A stretch of DNA of 64,000 bases from Sphingomonas sp. PAMC26645 (lineage in GTDB: Bacteria > Pseudomonadota > Alphaproteobacteria > Sphingomonadales > Sphingomonadaceae), in NCBI RefSeq assembly GCF_004795835.1, contig NZ_CP039249.1, positions 3,757,001 to 3,821,000 on the forward strand, written 5' to 3'. Under the pieces are notes generated by a model that did no database searches, had not been told where the DNA came from, and saw only the letters and a list, made by a program, of their open reading frames with translations. Positions within the stretch are counted from its first letter, which is position 1, and the number at the start of each line of letters is the position of its first letter. The translations under genes were made by a program, and so were the position numbers. Positions 44,545 through 55,755 of the stretch are shown here, piece after piece.

Positions 44545-46689
44545 ATGATGAGACGGTGGCCGGTAGCGCTGGTGTTGGGCGCCCTGATCGTGACGGGCGC
44601 GGGCGCGCGGGACACTGCGCCGTCTCGAGACGCACATTGGATCGCGACATGGGGATCGTCGCAGATGATCGCCGAGGGGGACAATGCGCTCCCGGCCGAT
44701 CGGGCCGGCGCGATCACGCTGCGCCAGGTGGTGCGGGTCTCGGCCGGCGGCGAACGCGTGCGCATCCGGCTCTCCAACGCGTTCGGCACGCGTCCGCTGG
44801 CGATCGGTGGGGCGCACGTCGCCCGGTCGGTCGCCCCCGGTACACCGCGGATCGAAGGCGGCGCGCGGCTGACCTTCTCGGGGCGGAGCGACGCAGTGAT
44901 CCCGGCCGGCGCGGAGATGTATGGCGACCCCGTCGCGTTGCATATCGCGGCCGGTGCCGATCTAGCCATCAGCCTATATCTGCCGGACGCCGCCCGCCCG
45001 CAGACCGGCCACCCCGGCTCTCGCGCGACGAGTTTCACGCTGGCCGGCAACGCGGTGGCGGATGCGACGCTGGCGGGCGCGGCGCCGACGACGCATTGGT
45101 ATGCGCTCGCGGACGTCGAGGTCGCCGCGGCACCGACGGCGGGTACGATCGTGGCGATCGGCGACTCGATCACCGACGGTTACGGCGTGAAGCCCGAGCG
45201 CAACACCCGCTGGACCGACGTGCTCGCGCAGAGATTTCGCGGAACTACGGCGACGCGCGCGATCGGCGTCGTCAATGCGGGGATCGGCGGCAACCGCGTT
45301 CTGCTCGACGGGCTTGGTCCCAATATGCTCGCACGGTTCGACCGCGACGTCATCGCGCGGAGCGGCGTGCGCTGGGCGATCATGCTGGAGGGGATCAACG
45401 ATCTTGGCGTCCTGACGCGCGAGGCACCCGCCACGCCTTCGCAACATGCCGCGATCGTCGCACAGATTACTGCCGGCTTCTCAGAGGTCGTCGCGCGTGC
45501 ACATGCCCACGGGATCAAGGTGATCGGCGGAACGGTGATGCCGTTCGGCGGCAATACCTATTATCATCCGACCGCGGAGAACGAGGCGGATCGACAGGCC
45601 GTCAACACCTTCATCCGCAGTTCGGGCGTGTTCGACGCCGTCATCGATTTCGACCAATTGATGCGCGACCCGGCGCATCCCGACCGGCTGTCCCCTGCGT
45701 ATGACTCGGGTGACCACCTGCACCCGTCCGAAGCTGGCTATAAGGCGATGGGTGAAGCCGTACCGCTGAGTCTGTTTGGCGGCGCACGCGCGTCGGCCCG
45801 GTCGCGATCGGTGATTGGCGCTGCGGCCCCGGTGCCGGTCGGTCCTTCCGAGCCCGGCGTGGCCAAGGGGCCTGCCATCGCGATCACCTTCGACGATATT
45901 CCGGCACACGGGCCACTCATACCGGGGCAGACTCGGGTCGATGTGGTCCGGGCGATTACCGGGGCGCTGGCCGCGGCGAAGGCGCCGGCGTTTGGGTTTC
46001 TGAATGCGGGGTTTGGGCTCGATGCGCCGGGTGATGCTGCGAAGGCGATCGCGGCGTGGCGCGCTGCCGGACTGCCGCTTGGCAACCACACTTATTCGCA
46101 TGCCGATCTCGACAAAGTCGGTGCGGCTGCGTTTGCCGCTGATGTCTTGCGGAACGAAGGACCACTCGCTGACGCTGCGAAGGGGACCGACTGGCATTGG
46201 TTTCGGTATCCGTTCCTTTCCGAGGGTAGCACACCGGCGGTTCGCAACGCGGCTCGTGCCGACCTCAGGGTTCGGGGGTATCGGGTTGCGGCGGTGACGA
46301 TGAGTTTCAACGATTTCAGCTGGAACCCGGTTTATGCCGCTTGCTCGGTCAAGCGGGACGCGGGGGCGATCGCCAAGCTGGAGGCGAGCTTTCTCGGCGA
46401 TGCGCGGGCTGCGGCCTTGGCGGCACGGGCGCGGGCAAAGGCTCAGGTGGGGCGGGATATTCCCTATGTCCTGCTGATGCATGTAGGCGCGTTCGATGCG
46501 CGGATGTTGCCGAAGCTACTCGCGCTGTACCGCGAGATGGGGTTCCGTTTCGTGACGTTGCCTGAGGCGGAAGCCGATCCCTATTATGCGCGGGCGATCG
46601 ACCTTTCGCTGCCGGGGCCGACGCCGTCGCTTGCCGGCCCGCCTGCCCTGCCCGCGCTGGCCGGTCCGCCGGCAGGCCTGTGTAGCTGA
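44545..46689 (+). CDS. Secreted fusion of SGNH esterase and NodB-type polysaccharide deacetylase
   Basis: The 714-residue protein has a short signal peptide, an N-terminal beta domain, an SGNH hydrolase domain (S208 in AIGDSITDG, G and N in GIGGNR and GIND, D390-H393 in SGDHLHPS) and, after a Ser/Ala/Pro linker (415-440), a NodB/CE4 domain (D450-D451 in ITFDD, H515 and H519 in NHTYSH, then RYPFLSEG). Both sets of catalytic residues are present. It probably removes acetyl groups from xylan. The gene follows the GH67 gene by 36 bases in the same direction. The second half uses GGG and T-ending codons more freely than the first, hinting at a separate origin. Confidence 0.85.
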   Translation: MMRRWPVALVLGALIVTGAGARDTAPSRDAHWIATWGSSQMIAEGDNALPADRAGAITLRQVVRVSAGGERVRIRLSNAFGTRPLAIGGAHVARSVAPGTPRIEGGARLTFSGRSDAVIPAGAEMYGDPVALHIAAGADLAISLYLPDAARPQTGHPGSRATSFTLAGNAVADATLAGAAPTTHWYALADVEVAAAPTAGTIVAIGDSITDGYGVKPERNTRWTDVLAQRFRGTTATRAIGVVNAGIGGNRVLLDGLGPNMLARFDRDVIARSGVRWAIMLEGINDLGVLTREAPATPSQHAAIVAQITAGFSEVVARAHAHGIKVIGGTVMPFGGNTYYHPTAENEADRQAVNTFIRSSGVFDAVIDFDQLMRDPAHPDRLSPAYDSGDHLHPSEAGYKAMGEAVPLSLFGGARASARSRSVIGAAAPVPVGPSEPGVAKGPAIAITFDDIPAHGPLIPGQTRVDVVRAITGALAAAKAPAFGFLNAGFGLDAPGDAAKAIAAWRAAGLPLGNHTYSHADLDKVGAAAFAADVLRNEGPLADAAKGTDWHWFRYPFLSEGSTPAVRNAARADLRVRGYRVAAVTMSFNDFSWNPVYAACSVKRDAGAIAKLEASFLGDARAAALAARARAKAQVGRDIPYVLLMHVGAFDARMLPKLLALYREMGFRFVTLPEAEADPYYARAIDLSLPGPTPSLAGPPALPALAGPPAGLCS

Positions 46690-46695
46690 TTGCCG

Positions 46696-46726
46696 CCCCT
46701 CTCTCCCGCGGGTCGGGAGAGAGGGG
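46696..46726. terminator. Terminator hairpin between convergent genes
   Basis: CCCCTCTCTCCCG (46696-46708) pairs perfectly with CGGGAGAGAGGGG (46714-46726) around a 5-base loop, followed by TTT. It separates the esterase/deacetylase gene from ppdK. It resembles one arm of the CCCTCCCC-type palindromic repeats further right. Confidence 0.75.
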
Positions 46727-46733
46727 TTTCACG

Positions 46734-49397
<2,664 letters not shown>

Positions 49398-49488
49398 GGT
49401 CGGTCCTCTAAGTGTTTGTTTTTACCCGCAAGACGGCGCGGAAGTGCACAAAGTGCAGACGCTGGGAGCATCTGCACTTCGCCTCAAA

Positions 49489-51957
49489 TCACCCCTCGAT
49501 CTTCGAGAAATCTGCGACGTTGTGCACTGCGGCGCGGACTCGCTCAAGTAGCGCGAGACGAGCGGATCGCTTGGCGGGATCGGAATCGTTGACGATAACG
49601 CTATCAAAGAACGCGTCGATCGGCGCGCGGAGCGAGGCGAGTGCAGCCATGGCGGCGGCGAAATCCTCGCGTGCGATCGCGGCGGTGGCGCGGGGTTCGG
49701 CGGAGTCGAGCGCGGTCATCAGCGCAGTCTCTGCGGGTTCGGGGGTGTAGGACAGCGTTTCCTCTTCGCCCCTCCCTGTAAGGGACGGGTTGAGGGTGGG
49801 TCGGTCCGAGGCGGGCGCGGCGGTCCCACGAGGGCTACCCACCCCCGGCCCCTCCCTTTCAGGGATGGGAGCAGAAGAGGCGGCGTCGTCCTTCGGCGCT
49901 TCCTTCTTCAGGATATTGGCGGCGCGCTTGTAGCCGGCGAGCAGGTTCGCGCCGTCCTCGGTGGTCACGAACGCCTGGAGCGCGTGGACGCGCGCGAGCA
50001 GGCGGACGAGATCGTCCTCCTTAGCGCCAGTGCCGTCTATGATGCGGGCTGCACGAATTATGTCAGAACGAGTTCCTACATCACGTTCAGCTACTTCCAA
50101 ACGATCCATCATGAAATCTCGAACGCCAGCCGCCACCGGAATTGCCCGTTCCATGTCGGCCCATACCGCTTCGCCAACCCGTTTCTTAAATTCGTCAGGA
50201 CGGATCGTGTCAGCCCAAGCTTTCAAGGCGCCAATCGCGACCTCGACGCCAAACTCGTCAAAAACCGTGTTCAATAATGCCGCGCGTTTTCCCTGCTGTT
50301 CTAGCACGGCAGCCCCAATTCCGGACTTACCAAGTGCTTCAAAAATAGCAAAGAATAGGCTCATGCGGAGGCCATTCCGCTTCACGATAGCAATTACGCC
50401 GAGGGCAGCGCGACGAAGTGCGAAGGGATCCTTCGATCCCGTCGGCGCCAGATCGATCGAGAAAAATTGTGCTATCGTATCCAGCTTGTCCGCCAAGCTT
50501 ACCGCGACCGTTACCGGGTCGGTGGGGACATCGTCGCCTTGGCCGACCGGCTTGTAGTGGTCGCGGATGGCGGTGGCGACGGACGGGTGCTCGCCTTGGG
50601 CGGCGGCGTAGTAGCCGCCCATCAGGCCTTGCAGCTCGGGGAACTCGCCGACCATGCCGGTGACGAGGTCTGCCTTTGCGAGGCAGGCTGCGCGGTCTGC
50701 TAGGGTAGCCAACTCACTGCTCCCTTCCCGCTTGCGGGAGGGGTCGGGGGAGGGGCTAGCCTCGAACGCGGCGGTGGTGGTTGCGTCAGGCCCTCCCCCG
50801 ACCCCTCCCGCGAGCGGGAGGGGAGCAGAAGCAGAAGTTACTATGCCCTCTTCTACCAGCCAGCGGGCGAGCTTTGCGACGCGGTCGACCTTATCGGCTA
50901 CCGTGCCGAGCTTTTCGTGGAAGACGATCTTCGACAGCTTCTCGGCCTGCTCTTCGAGCGGGACCTTCAAGTCGGTGTCGTAGAAGAACTTCGCGTCCGA
51001 CAAGCGCGCGGCGAGCACTTTCCGATTGCCCTCGACGATCTTCGCACCGCCGTCGTGCGCGGCGATGTTAGCGGTACAGACGAACGCGTTCGCCAGTTTT
51101 CCGTCCGCGTCGCGGCAGACGAAATATTTCTGGTTCACGCGCGCCGTGAGCTGGATCACCTCGGGCGGGACGTCGAGAAACGCGGGGTCGAACTGGCCGA
51201 GCAGGGGAATCGGCCATTCGGTGAGGCCGGCATTCTCCGCGACGAGTCCCTCGTCCTCGATCAGTTCAAGGCCAGCCTGCGCGGCGGCTTCGCGGGCGTG
51301 GTCGCGGATCAGCGTGGCGCGTTCGTCGTGGTCGACGATGACGTGGCAGGCGCGCAGTTTCTCGACATAGTCGTGCGCGCCGCCGATCGTGATCTGGTAC
51401 GGATGGTGGAAGCGGTGGCCGAGCGTGGCGGCGCCGCTGGCGATGCCGGCGATCTCGAACGGCACGATCTCTTCGCCGAGCAACGCGACGATGCCTTGCA
51501 GCGGGCGGACCCACCGGAGCGATTCAGTGCTGGCCGACGCATCCCCCCAGCGCATCGACTTCGGCCACGGGAACGCGCGGACGATCGCGGGGATCGCCTC
51601 GGCGAGCACGGCGGCGGTTGCGCGGCCGGGCTTCTCGGTGACCGCGAAGAGCGTGCCGTTGCGGTCGATGAGTTGCTCACGCGTGAGGCCGGTCTTGCGG
51701 AGGAATCCTTCGAGCGCCTGGGGTGGCGCGGAGGTCTTGGGGCCCTTGGTTTCCTCGGAGACGGCGGCGGTCTCGAGCGGCAGGTCGCGCGCGATCAGCG
51801 TCAGGCGACGCGGGGTCGCGTAGGTGACGATGGCGCTGGTGGCGATGCCGGCCTTGGCGAGCTCGGCGGTGAACAGCCTGGCGAGATCGTCACGCGCCTT
51901 GGACTGCATCCGGGCGGGGATTTCTTCGGAGCGGAGTTCTAGGAGGAAGTCGGTCAT
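49489..51957 (-). CDS. glyS: Glycine--tRNA ligase beta subunit, with two repeat-derived insertions
   Basis: The 822-residue protein starts MTDFLLELRSEEIPARMQ, the usual GlyS N-terminus; the frame is open further upstream but only into a repeat. Family members are near 690 residues. Two extra segments are seen, at about residues 378-413 (after LVEEGIV) and 694-732 (after KKEAPKDD). Each is encoded by a palindromic repeat read through in frame. The core motifs are otherwise present (ARVNQKYF, LAKADLVTGMVGEFPELQG, DPFALRRAALG). The stretch from about 50035 to 50475 is markedly less GC-rich than the rest of the gene. The beta subunit works with GlyQ as an alpha2-beta2 enzyme charging tRNA-Gly. 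Confidence 0.95.
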   Translation of the reverse strand: MTDFLLELRSEEIPARMQSKARDDLARLFTAELAKAGIATSAIVTYATPRRLTLIARDLPLETAAVSEETKGPKTSAPPQALEGFLRKTGLTREQLIDRNGTLFAVTEKPGRATAAVLAEAIPAIVRAFPWPKSMRWGDASASTESLRWVRPLQGIVALLGEEIVPFEIAGIASGAATLGHRFHHPYQITIGGAHDYVEKLRACHVIVDHDERATLIRDHAREAAAQAGLELIEDEGLVAENAGLTEWPIPLLGQFDPAFLDVPPEVIQLTARVNQKYFVCRDADGKLANAFVCTANIAAHDGGAKIVEGNRKVLAARLSDAKFFYDTDLKVPLEEQAEKLSKIVFHEKLGTVADKVDRVAKLARWLVEEGIVTSASAPLPLAGGVGGGPDATTTAAFEASPSPDPSRKREGSSELATLADRAACLAKADLVTGMVGEFPELQGLMGGYYAAAQGEHPSVATAIRDHYKPVGQGDDVPTDPVTVAVSLADKLDTIAQFFSIDLAPTGSKDPFALRRAALGVIAIVKRNGLRMSLFFAIFEALGKSGIGAAVLEQQGKRAALLNTVFDEFGVEVAIGALKAWADTIRPDEFKKRVGEAVWADMERAIPVAAGVRDFMMDRLEVAERDVGTRSDIIRAARIIDGTGAKEDDLVRLLARVHALQAFVTTEDGANLLAGYKRAANILKKEAPKDDAASSAPIPEREGPGVGSPRGTAAPASDRPTLNPSLTGRGEEETLSYTPEPAETALMTALDSAEPRATAAIAREDFAAAMAALASLRAPIDAFFDSVIVNDSDPAKRSARLALLERVRAAVHNVADFSKIEG
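49763..49878. repeat. Palindromic repeat (CCCTCCCC type) inside glyS, copy 1
   Basis: Arms at 49763-49801 and 49837-49878 are inverted copies; each contains its own small hairpin (CCCTGTAAGGG and CCCTTTCAGGG). It is read in frame as part of glyS, replacing the variable linker before the C-terminal anticodon-binding region, and codes for a Pro/Gly/Arg-rich stretch. Confidence 0.85.
50719..50826. repeat. Palindromic repeat (CCCTCCCC type) inside glyS, copy 2
   Basis: Arms of about 35 bases (50720-50754 and 50791-50825) are nearly perfect inverted copies, each with an inner hairpin (CCCGCTTGCGGG and CCCGCGAGCGGG), separated by 36 bases. It is in frame in glyS and adds about 36 residues rich in Pro, Ala and Gly between two conserved helices. 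Confidence 0.88.
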
Positions 51958-51969
51958 GGGACTCTCAAA

Positions 51970-52094
51970 TCCTCCCCGGCACGGGGAGGGGGACCGTCCA
52001 AAGGACGGTGGAGGGGGCGGGCCGCGAACGGAGCGTGTGTGGCACGCCCCCTCCACCATGCTGCGCATGGTCCCCCTCCCCGTTCCGGGGAGGA
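51970..52094. repeat. Palindromic repeat (CCCTCCCC type) between glyQ and glyS
   Basis: Two 50-base arms (51970-52019 and 52045-52094) are inverted copies with few mismatches; each has inner hairpins (CCCCGGCACGGGG, CCGTCCAAAGGACGG). It fills the glyQ-glyS gap and ends 12 bases before the glyS start, so its folding may affect glyS translation. Confidence 0.88.
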
Positions 52095-52110
52095 ATGGCG
52101 CTGGCGGGCA

Positions 52111-53001
52111 TCATGCTGCCCATCCGTGCTTGTCCATCCAGGCTGCGCAGGCACCTTTCGCCAAGTCTCGGACGCGGCCCATATAGGCTTGGCGTTCGGC
52201 TACCGAGATTACGCCGCGGGCTTGCAACAGGTTGAAGATGTGGCTGGCTTTGATCGCCTGCTCGTACGCTGGGATCGGGAGCTTGGCGGAGAGGCTGTTC
52301 TCGCATTCGGCGACGTGCTTGCGGAACTGATCGAACAAGGAGTCCGTGTCGGCGATCTCGAAGTTCCACTTCGACATCTCCTGCTCGTTTTCCAGGAACA
52401 CGTCGCCGTAGGTCACGCCGGCATCGTTGAAGGCCAGATCGTAGACCGAGTCCTTGTCCTGGATGTACATCGCGAGGCGCTCCAGCCCGTAGGTGAGTTC
52501 GCCGGCGACGGGCTTCATGTCGAAGCCGCCCATCTGTTGGAAATAGGTGAACTGAGTCACCTCCATGCCGTCGCACCAGACTTCCCAGCCGAGCCCCCAG
52601 GCGCCGAGCGTCGGGCTTTCCCAGTCGTCCTCGACGAAGCGGATGTCGTGCTTCAGCATGTCGATGCCGATCGCGGCCAGGCTACCGAGGTAGAGTTCCT
52701 GGAGGTTCGCGGGGCTCGGTTTCAGGATGACCTGATACTGATAGTAATGCTGGAGCCGGTTGGGGTTCTCGCCGTAGCGGCCGTCGGTCGGGCGGCGACA
52801 GGGCTGCACGAACGCGGCGTTCCACGGTTTCGGCCCGAGCGCGCGGAGCGTCGTTGCGGTGTGGAAGGTGCCCGCGCCCATTTCCATGTCGTAGGGCTGC
52901 AGGATCAGGCATCCGTGTTCGCTCCAGTAATCGTGGAGCGTGAGGATCACGCGCTGGAAGCTAAGAGGCTTTGTCGGTGGCTGGGTCAGGTGCTGGGTCA
53001 C
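52111..53001 (-). CDS. glyQ: Glycine--tRNA ligase alpha subunit
   Basis: The 296-residue protein is the class II catalytic alpha subunit: [61 protein letters not shown] in this family's form (here [13 protein letters not shown]), [11 protein letters not shown] and the late [10 protein letters not shown]. It activates glycine with ATP. It is the first gene of glyQ-glyS-ppdK on the minus strand, separated from glyS by a palindromic repeat of 125 bases. Confidence 0.97.
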   Translation of the reverse strand: MTQHLTQPPTKPLSFQRVILTLHDYWSEHGCLILQPYDMEMGAGTFHTATTLRALGPKPWNAAFVQPCRRPTDGRYGENPNRLQHYYQYQVILKPSPANLQELYLGSLAAIGIDMLKHDIRFVEDDWESPTLGAWGLGWEVWCDGMEVTQFTYFQQMGGFDMKPVAGELTYGLERLAMYIQDKDSVYDLAFNDAGVTYGDVFLENEQEMSKWNFEIADTDSLFDQFRKHVAECENSLSAKLPIPAYEQAIKASHIFNLLQARGVISVAERQAYMGRVRDLAKGACAAWMDKHGWAA

Positions 53002-53096
53002 GCGTGGGCTTTGGCGGATGGGGGTGCGGGAGGCAAGTGGTGCGTTGTGGCCAGGCGTCCTACATGGGCTGCACCAACGATAAGGATGCCGTCACC

Positions 53097-54017
53097 TTGA
53101 AGCTGTTTTCGAAGATCGTTTCGTTCCGATCCGCGCTCTCTGCCATCGCGATGGCGTTCGCTTTGCCCGCCTGTGCGCAGGTCGCGCCGAAGCCTGTGCA
53201 AGCCGCGAACGATGCCGATCCGGCGCTTTGGGTGGTGAAGGACAAGGACACGACGATCTACCTGTTCGGGACGATCCATGTGTTGAAGCCCGGCATGACG
53301 TGGTTCGACGAAGCGGTGAAGACCGCGTTCGATCGGTCGAACCAGGTGGTGCTTGAGCTGGTGATGCCTGATCCGGCGAAGATGCAGTCGCTGGTGATGG
53401 CGACCGGCGTGTCGAAGGACGGCCCGACGCTGACCGAGCAGCTGCCTGCGGACAAGCGTGCGGCATATGCGAAGGCGGTGACGGATCTCGGGCTGCCGGC
53501 GAATGCGTTCGATCGGTTCAAGCCGTGGCTGGCGGCGACGAACCTGTCGATCGCGCCTTTGTCCAAGCTTGGGTATGATTCGGCGAATGGGCCCGAGCAG
53601 GTGATTACGACGGCGGCTAAGGCTGCGGGGAAGCCGGTGATTGGGCTGGAGACCGCGGAGCAGCAGCTGGGGTATTTCGGGGGACTGTCGCAGAAGGCGC
53701 AGATCCAGTTTCTGGGGAGCACGATCGACGAGTTGCCTAAGCTCGAGAGCACGATGGCGACGATGGTGGACGAGTGGGCGAAGGGGGATCCCGAGGCGCT
53801 CGCCAAGGAGATGAACGATAGTTTGAAGGACTCGCCGGAGGTGGCGAAGGTGCTGCTGGTGGATCGTAACGCGCGGTGGGCGGAATGGGTGAAGACTCGG
53901 CTTGGGACGCCGGGGACTGTGTTCGTCGCGGTCGGTGCTGGGCACCTCGCGGGCAAGGACAGCGTTCAGGCGCAGTTGGCGAAGCTTGGGGTGAAGGCCG
54001 AGCGGGTCAAGTATTGA
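53097..54017 (+). CDS. TraB/GumN-family secreted protein
   Basis: The protein of about 306 residues has a signal peptide (MKLFSKIVSF..., hydrophobic SALSAIAMAFALPA, cleavage near CAQ) and the TraB/GumN/PrgY pattern: ALWVVKDKDTTIYLFGTIHVLKPG with the GTIH motif, VVLELVMPD, PVIGLETAEQQL and the closing VFVAVGAGHLAGKDSV. Family members are metal-dependent peptidase-like (Tiki-type) proteins, mostly uncharacterised in bacteria. The start is uncertain: TTG 53097 with AAGGA upstream puts the signal peptide at the N-terminus, and ATG 53064 is the alternative. Codons here end more often in G and T than in the neighbours. Confidence 0.8.
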   Translation: MKLFSKIVSFRSALSAIAMAFALPACAQVAPKPVQAANDADPALWVVKDKDTTIYLFGTIHVLKPGMTWFDEAVKTAFDRSNQVVLELVMPDPAKMQSLVMATGVSKDGPTLTEQLPADKRAAYAKAVTDLGLPANAFDRFKPWLAATNLSIAPLSKLGYDSANGPEQVITTAAKAAGKPVIGLETAEQQLGYFGGLSQKAQIQFLGSTIDELPKLESTMATMVDEWAKGDPEALAKEMNDSLKDSPEVAKVLLVDRNARWAEWVKTRLGTPGTVFVAVGAGHLAGKDSVQAQLAKLGVKAERVKY

Positions 54018-54027
54018 GGTTCCGAGT

Positions 54028-54173
54028 CCCTCTCCCCTCGGGGAGAGGGAGGGAGGAGCACTTGCGACGGAAGGGTGAGGGGGAGTTGGGATAAACCGCC
54101 CGAGCCTCACCGCCCCTCACCCTCCCACGTGCAAGCGCACGCGGGCCCCTCCCTCTCCCCGGAGGGGCGAGGG
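54028..54173. repeat. Palindromic repeat (CCCTCCCC type) before rplY
   Basis: Inverted arms at about 54028-54081 and 54114-54166, each with an inner hairpin (CCCCTCGGGGAG and CTCCCCGGAGGGG). It fills much of the 264-base gap between the TraB-family gene and rplY; the rplY promoter must lie in or just after it. Nothing else was recognised in this gap. Confidence 0.8.
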
Positions 54174-54281
54174 TTTAGTTGATTCTAACGCCGCTTTCCG
54201 CTATGCGCCCGCGCTTCCGGTCCATGGTCATCCCTGGAGGCGTGGGCGGGAAGGACAACAAACGAGTTTCGGAGAATATAG

Positions 54282-54980
54282 ATGAGCGACCAGTTGACGC
54301 TCGCAGCCGAGACGCGTGACCGGGTTGGCAAGGGAGCCTCCCGGGCGCTGCGTCGTGATGGCCGCGTGCCTGCCGTGATCTACGGCCTGAACCAGGAACC
54401 AACCTCGGTTCACCTCGAGGAAAAGGCGCTGATGAAGGCGCTGATGACCGGCCACTTCATGAATTCCGTCGTGATGGTCAACGGCGTGCGTACGCTGCCG
54501 AAGGACGTGTCGTTCCACCCGGTTTCGGATCGCCCGATCCATGTCGACTTCCTGCGCATCGGCGAGCATTCGACCGTCACCGTCGCGGTGCCGATCGCGT
54601 TCACCGACGAGGACGACGCGCCGGGCATCAAGAAGGGCAAGGGCGTCCTCAACATCACGCGTCACGAGATCGAGCTGGTCGTCGACGCTTCGGACATCCC
54701 GAGTGAGATCACGATTTCGCTCGCCGGTCTGGAGATCGGTGATTCGATCCACATCAGCGACGTGAAGCTGCCCAAGGGCGCGACGCCCGCGATCGACGAC
54801 CGCGACTTCGCGATCGCCACGATCGTGCCGCCGACCGTGCCGACCGTCGAGGACGAAGAGCTCGAGGCTGAAGTCGCCGAAGCACAGGCTGCCGAGGCTG
54901 CTGCCGAGGAAGAGCCGGCCGTTGAGCCTAACGACGATGACAACGACGACGACAAGATCACGCCGCAGAAGAAGGACTAA
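54282..54980 (+). CDS. rplY: 50S ribosomal protein L25/general stress protein Ctc
   Basis: The 232-residue protein has the L25 5S rRNA-binding domain (about 1-95: [24 protein letters not shown]) and the CTC-type beta domain (about 100-185: [22 protein letters not shown]). A long acidic, Ala/Glu/Asp-rich tail ends NDDDNDDDK and a few basic residues. It binds 5S rRNA in the large subunit. A strong terminator follows, and pth comes next, the usual neighbour in many bacteria. Confidence 0.95.
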   Translation: MSDQLTLAAETRDRVGKGASRALRRDGRVPAVIYGLNQEPTSVHLEEKALMKALMTGHFMNSVVMVNGVRTLPKDVSFHPVSDRPIHVDFLRIGEHSTVTVAVPIAFTDEDDAPGIKKGKGVLNITRHEIELVVDASDIPSEITISLAGLEIGDSIHISDVKLPKGATPAIDDRDFAIATIVPPTVPTVEDEELEAEVAEAQAAEAAAEEEPAVEPNDDDNDDDKITPQKKD

Positions 54981-55006
54981 CCTTCTTCGTCCTCGGATGA
55001 TCTGGC

Positions 55007-55034
55007 GGGCGGGAAAGCTAGGGCTTTCCCGCCC
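55007..55034 (+). terminator. Rho-independent terminator after rplY
   Basis: GGGCGGGAAAGC (55007-55018) pairs perfectly with GCTTTCCCGCCC (55023-55034) around TAGG, followed by GTTTCGTTTT. A clear intrinsic terminator. Confidence 0.9.
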
Positions 55035-55066
55035 GTTTCGTTTTATGGGGCTTGGCCCTGCCTTCC

Positions 55067-55147
55067 TGTTCCCTCGCGAACGCGGGGGTCCAGGATCAAG
55101 CAGCGCCGCCGCCCGTTACCCTGGGCTCCTGCGTTCGCAGGAGAACA
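55067..55147. repeat. Palindromic repeat (GCGAA...CCCAGG type) between rplY and pth
   Basis: Inverted arms of 32 bases at 55067-55098 and 55116-55147 with several mismatches. Each arm has an inner hairpin around GCGAACGC or GCGTTCGC, and the CCCAGG/CCTGGG part faces the centre. It belongs with the elements at 56388 and 62368. Confidence 0.75.
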
Positions 55148-55185
55148 CGGTTACGTGGCCGACGCGGTCTTTTGGAGAATCACAC

Positions 55186-55755
55186 GTGCAGATCTGGGCG
55201 GGACTCGGCAATCCGGGGGCGCAATATGCGATGCACCGGCACAATGTCGGGTTCATGGTCGCCGACGCGATCGCCGAGGTTCACGGCTTTGGCGCGGTCA
55301 AGAAGCAGTTCCAGGGCTGGACGCAAGAGGGGCGGATCGGTTCGACCAAGATCCTGCTGCTGAAGCCAGCCACCTTCATGAACGAGAGCGGCCGCGCGAT
55401 CGGCGAGGCGTTGCGGTTCTACAAGCTCGGCGTCGAGGCGCTGACGGTGTTCCACGACGAACTCGACATCGCGCCGTTCCGCGTGAAGGTGAAGACCGGC
55501 GGCGGGACCGCGGGGCATAACGGGCTGCGCTCGACCGATCAGCATCTGGGCCCGGACTTCCGCCGCGTCCGGCTGGGGATCGGGCATCCGGGGCACAAGG
55601 ATCGCGTGACCGGGTATGTGCTCGGCAATTATGCGAAGGCCGAGATCGAGCCGCTCTCCGACATGCTCGGCGCGGTCGCGGCGGAGGCCAAGTGGCTGGC
55701 GGAAGGCGACGACGTCCGCTTCATGAACGATGTCGCGTTGAGGATGCAGCCATGA
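55186..55755 (+). CDS. pth: Peptidyl-tRNA hydrolase
   Basis: The 189-residue protein has all Pth signatures: GLGNPGAQYAMHRHNVGF (catalytic His), LLKPATFMNESGRA, VFHDELDIAPF (Asp) and GGGTAGHNGLRS (Asn). It frees stalled peptidyl-tRNAs. The start is the GTG at 55186, supported by GGAG 8 bases upstream; the open frame continues upstream into a repeat without meaning. The stop overlaps the next gene (ATGA). Confidence 0.95.
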   Translation: MQIWAGLGNPGAQYAMHRHNVGFMVADAIAEVHGFGAVKKQFQGWTQEGRIGSTKILLLKPATFMNESGRAIGEALRFYKLGVEALTVFHDELDIAPFRVKVKTGGGTAGHNGLRSTDQHLGPDFRRVRLGIGHPGHKDRVTGYVLGNYAKAEIEPLSDMLGAVAAEAKWLAEGDDVRFMNDVALRMQP

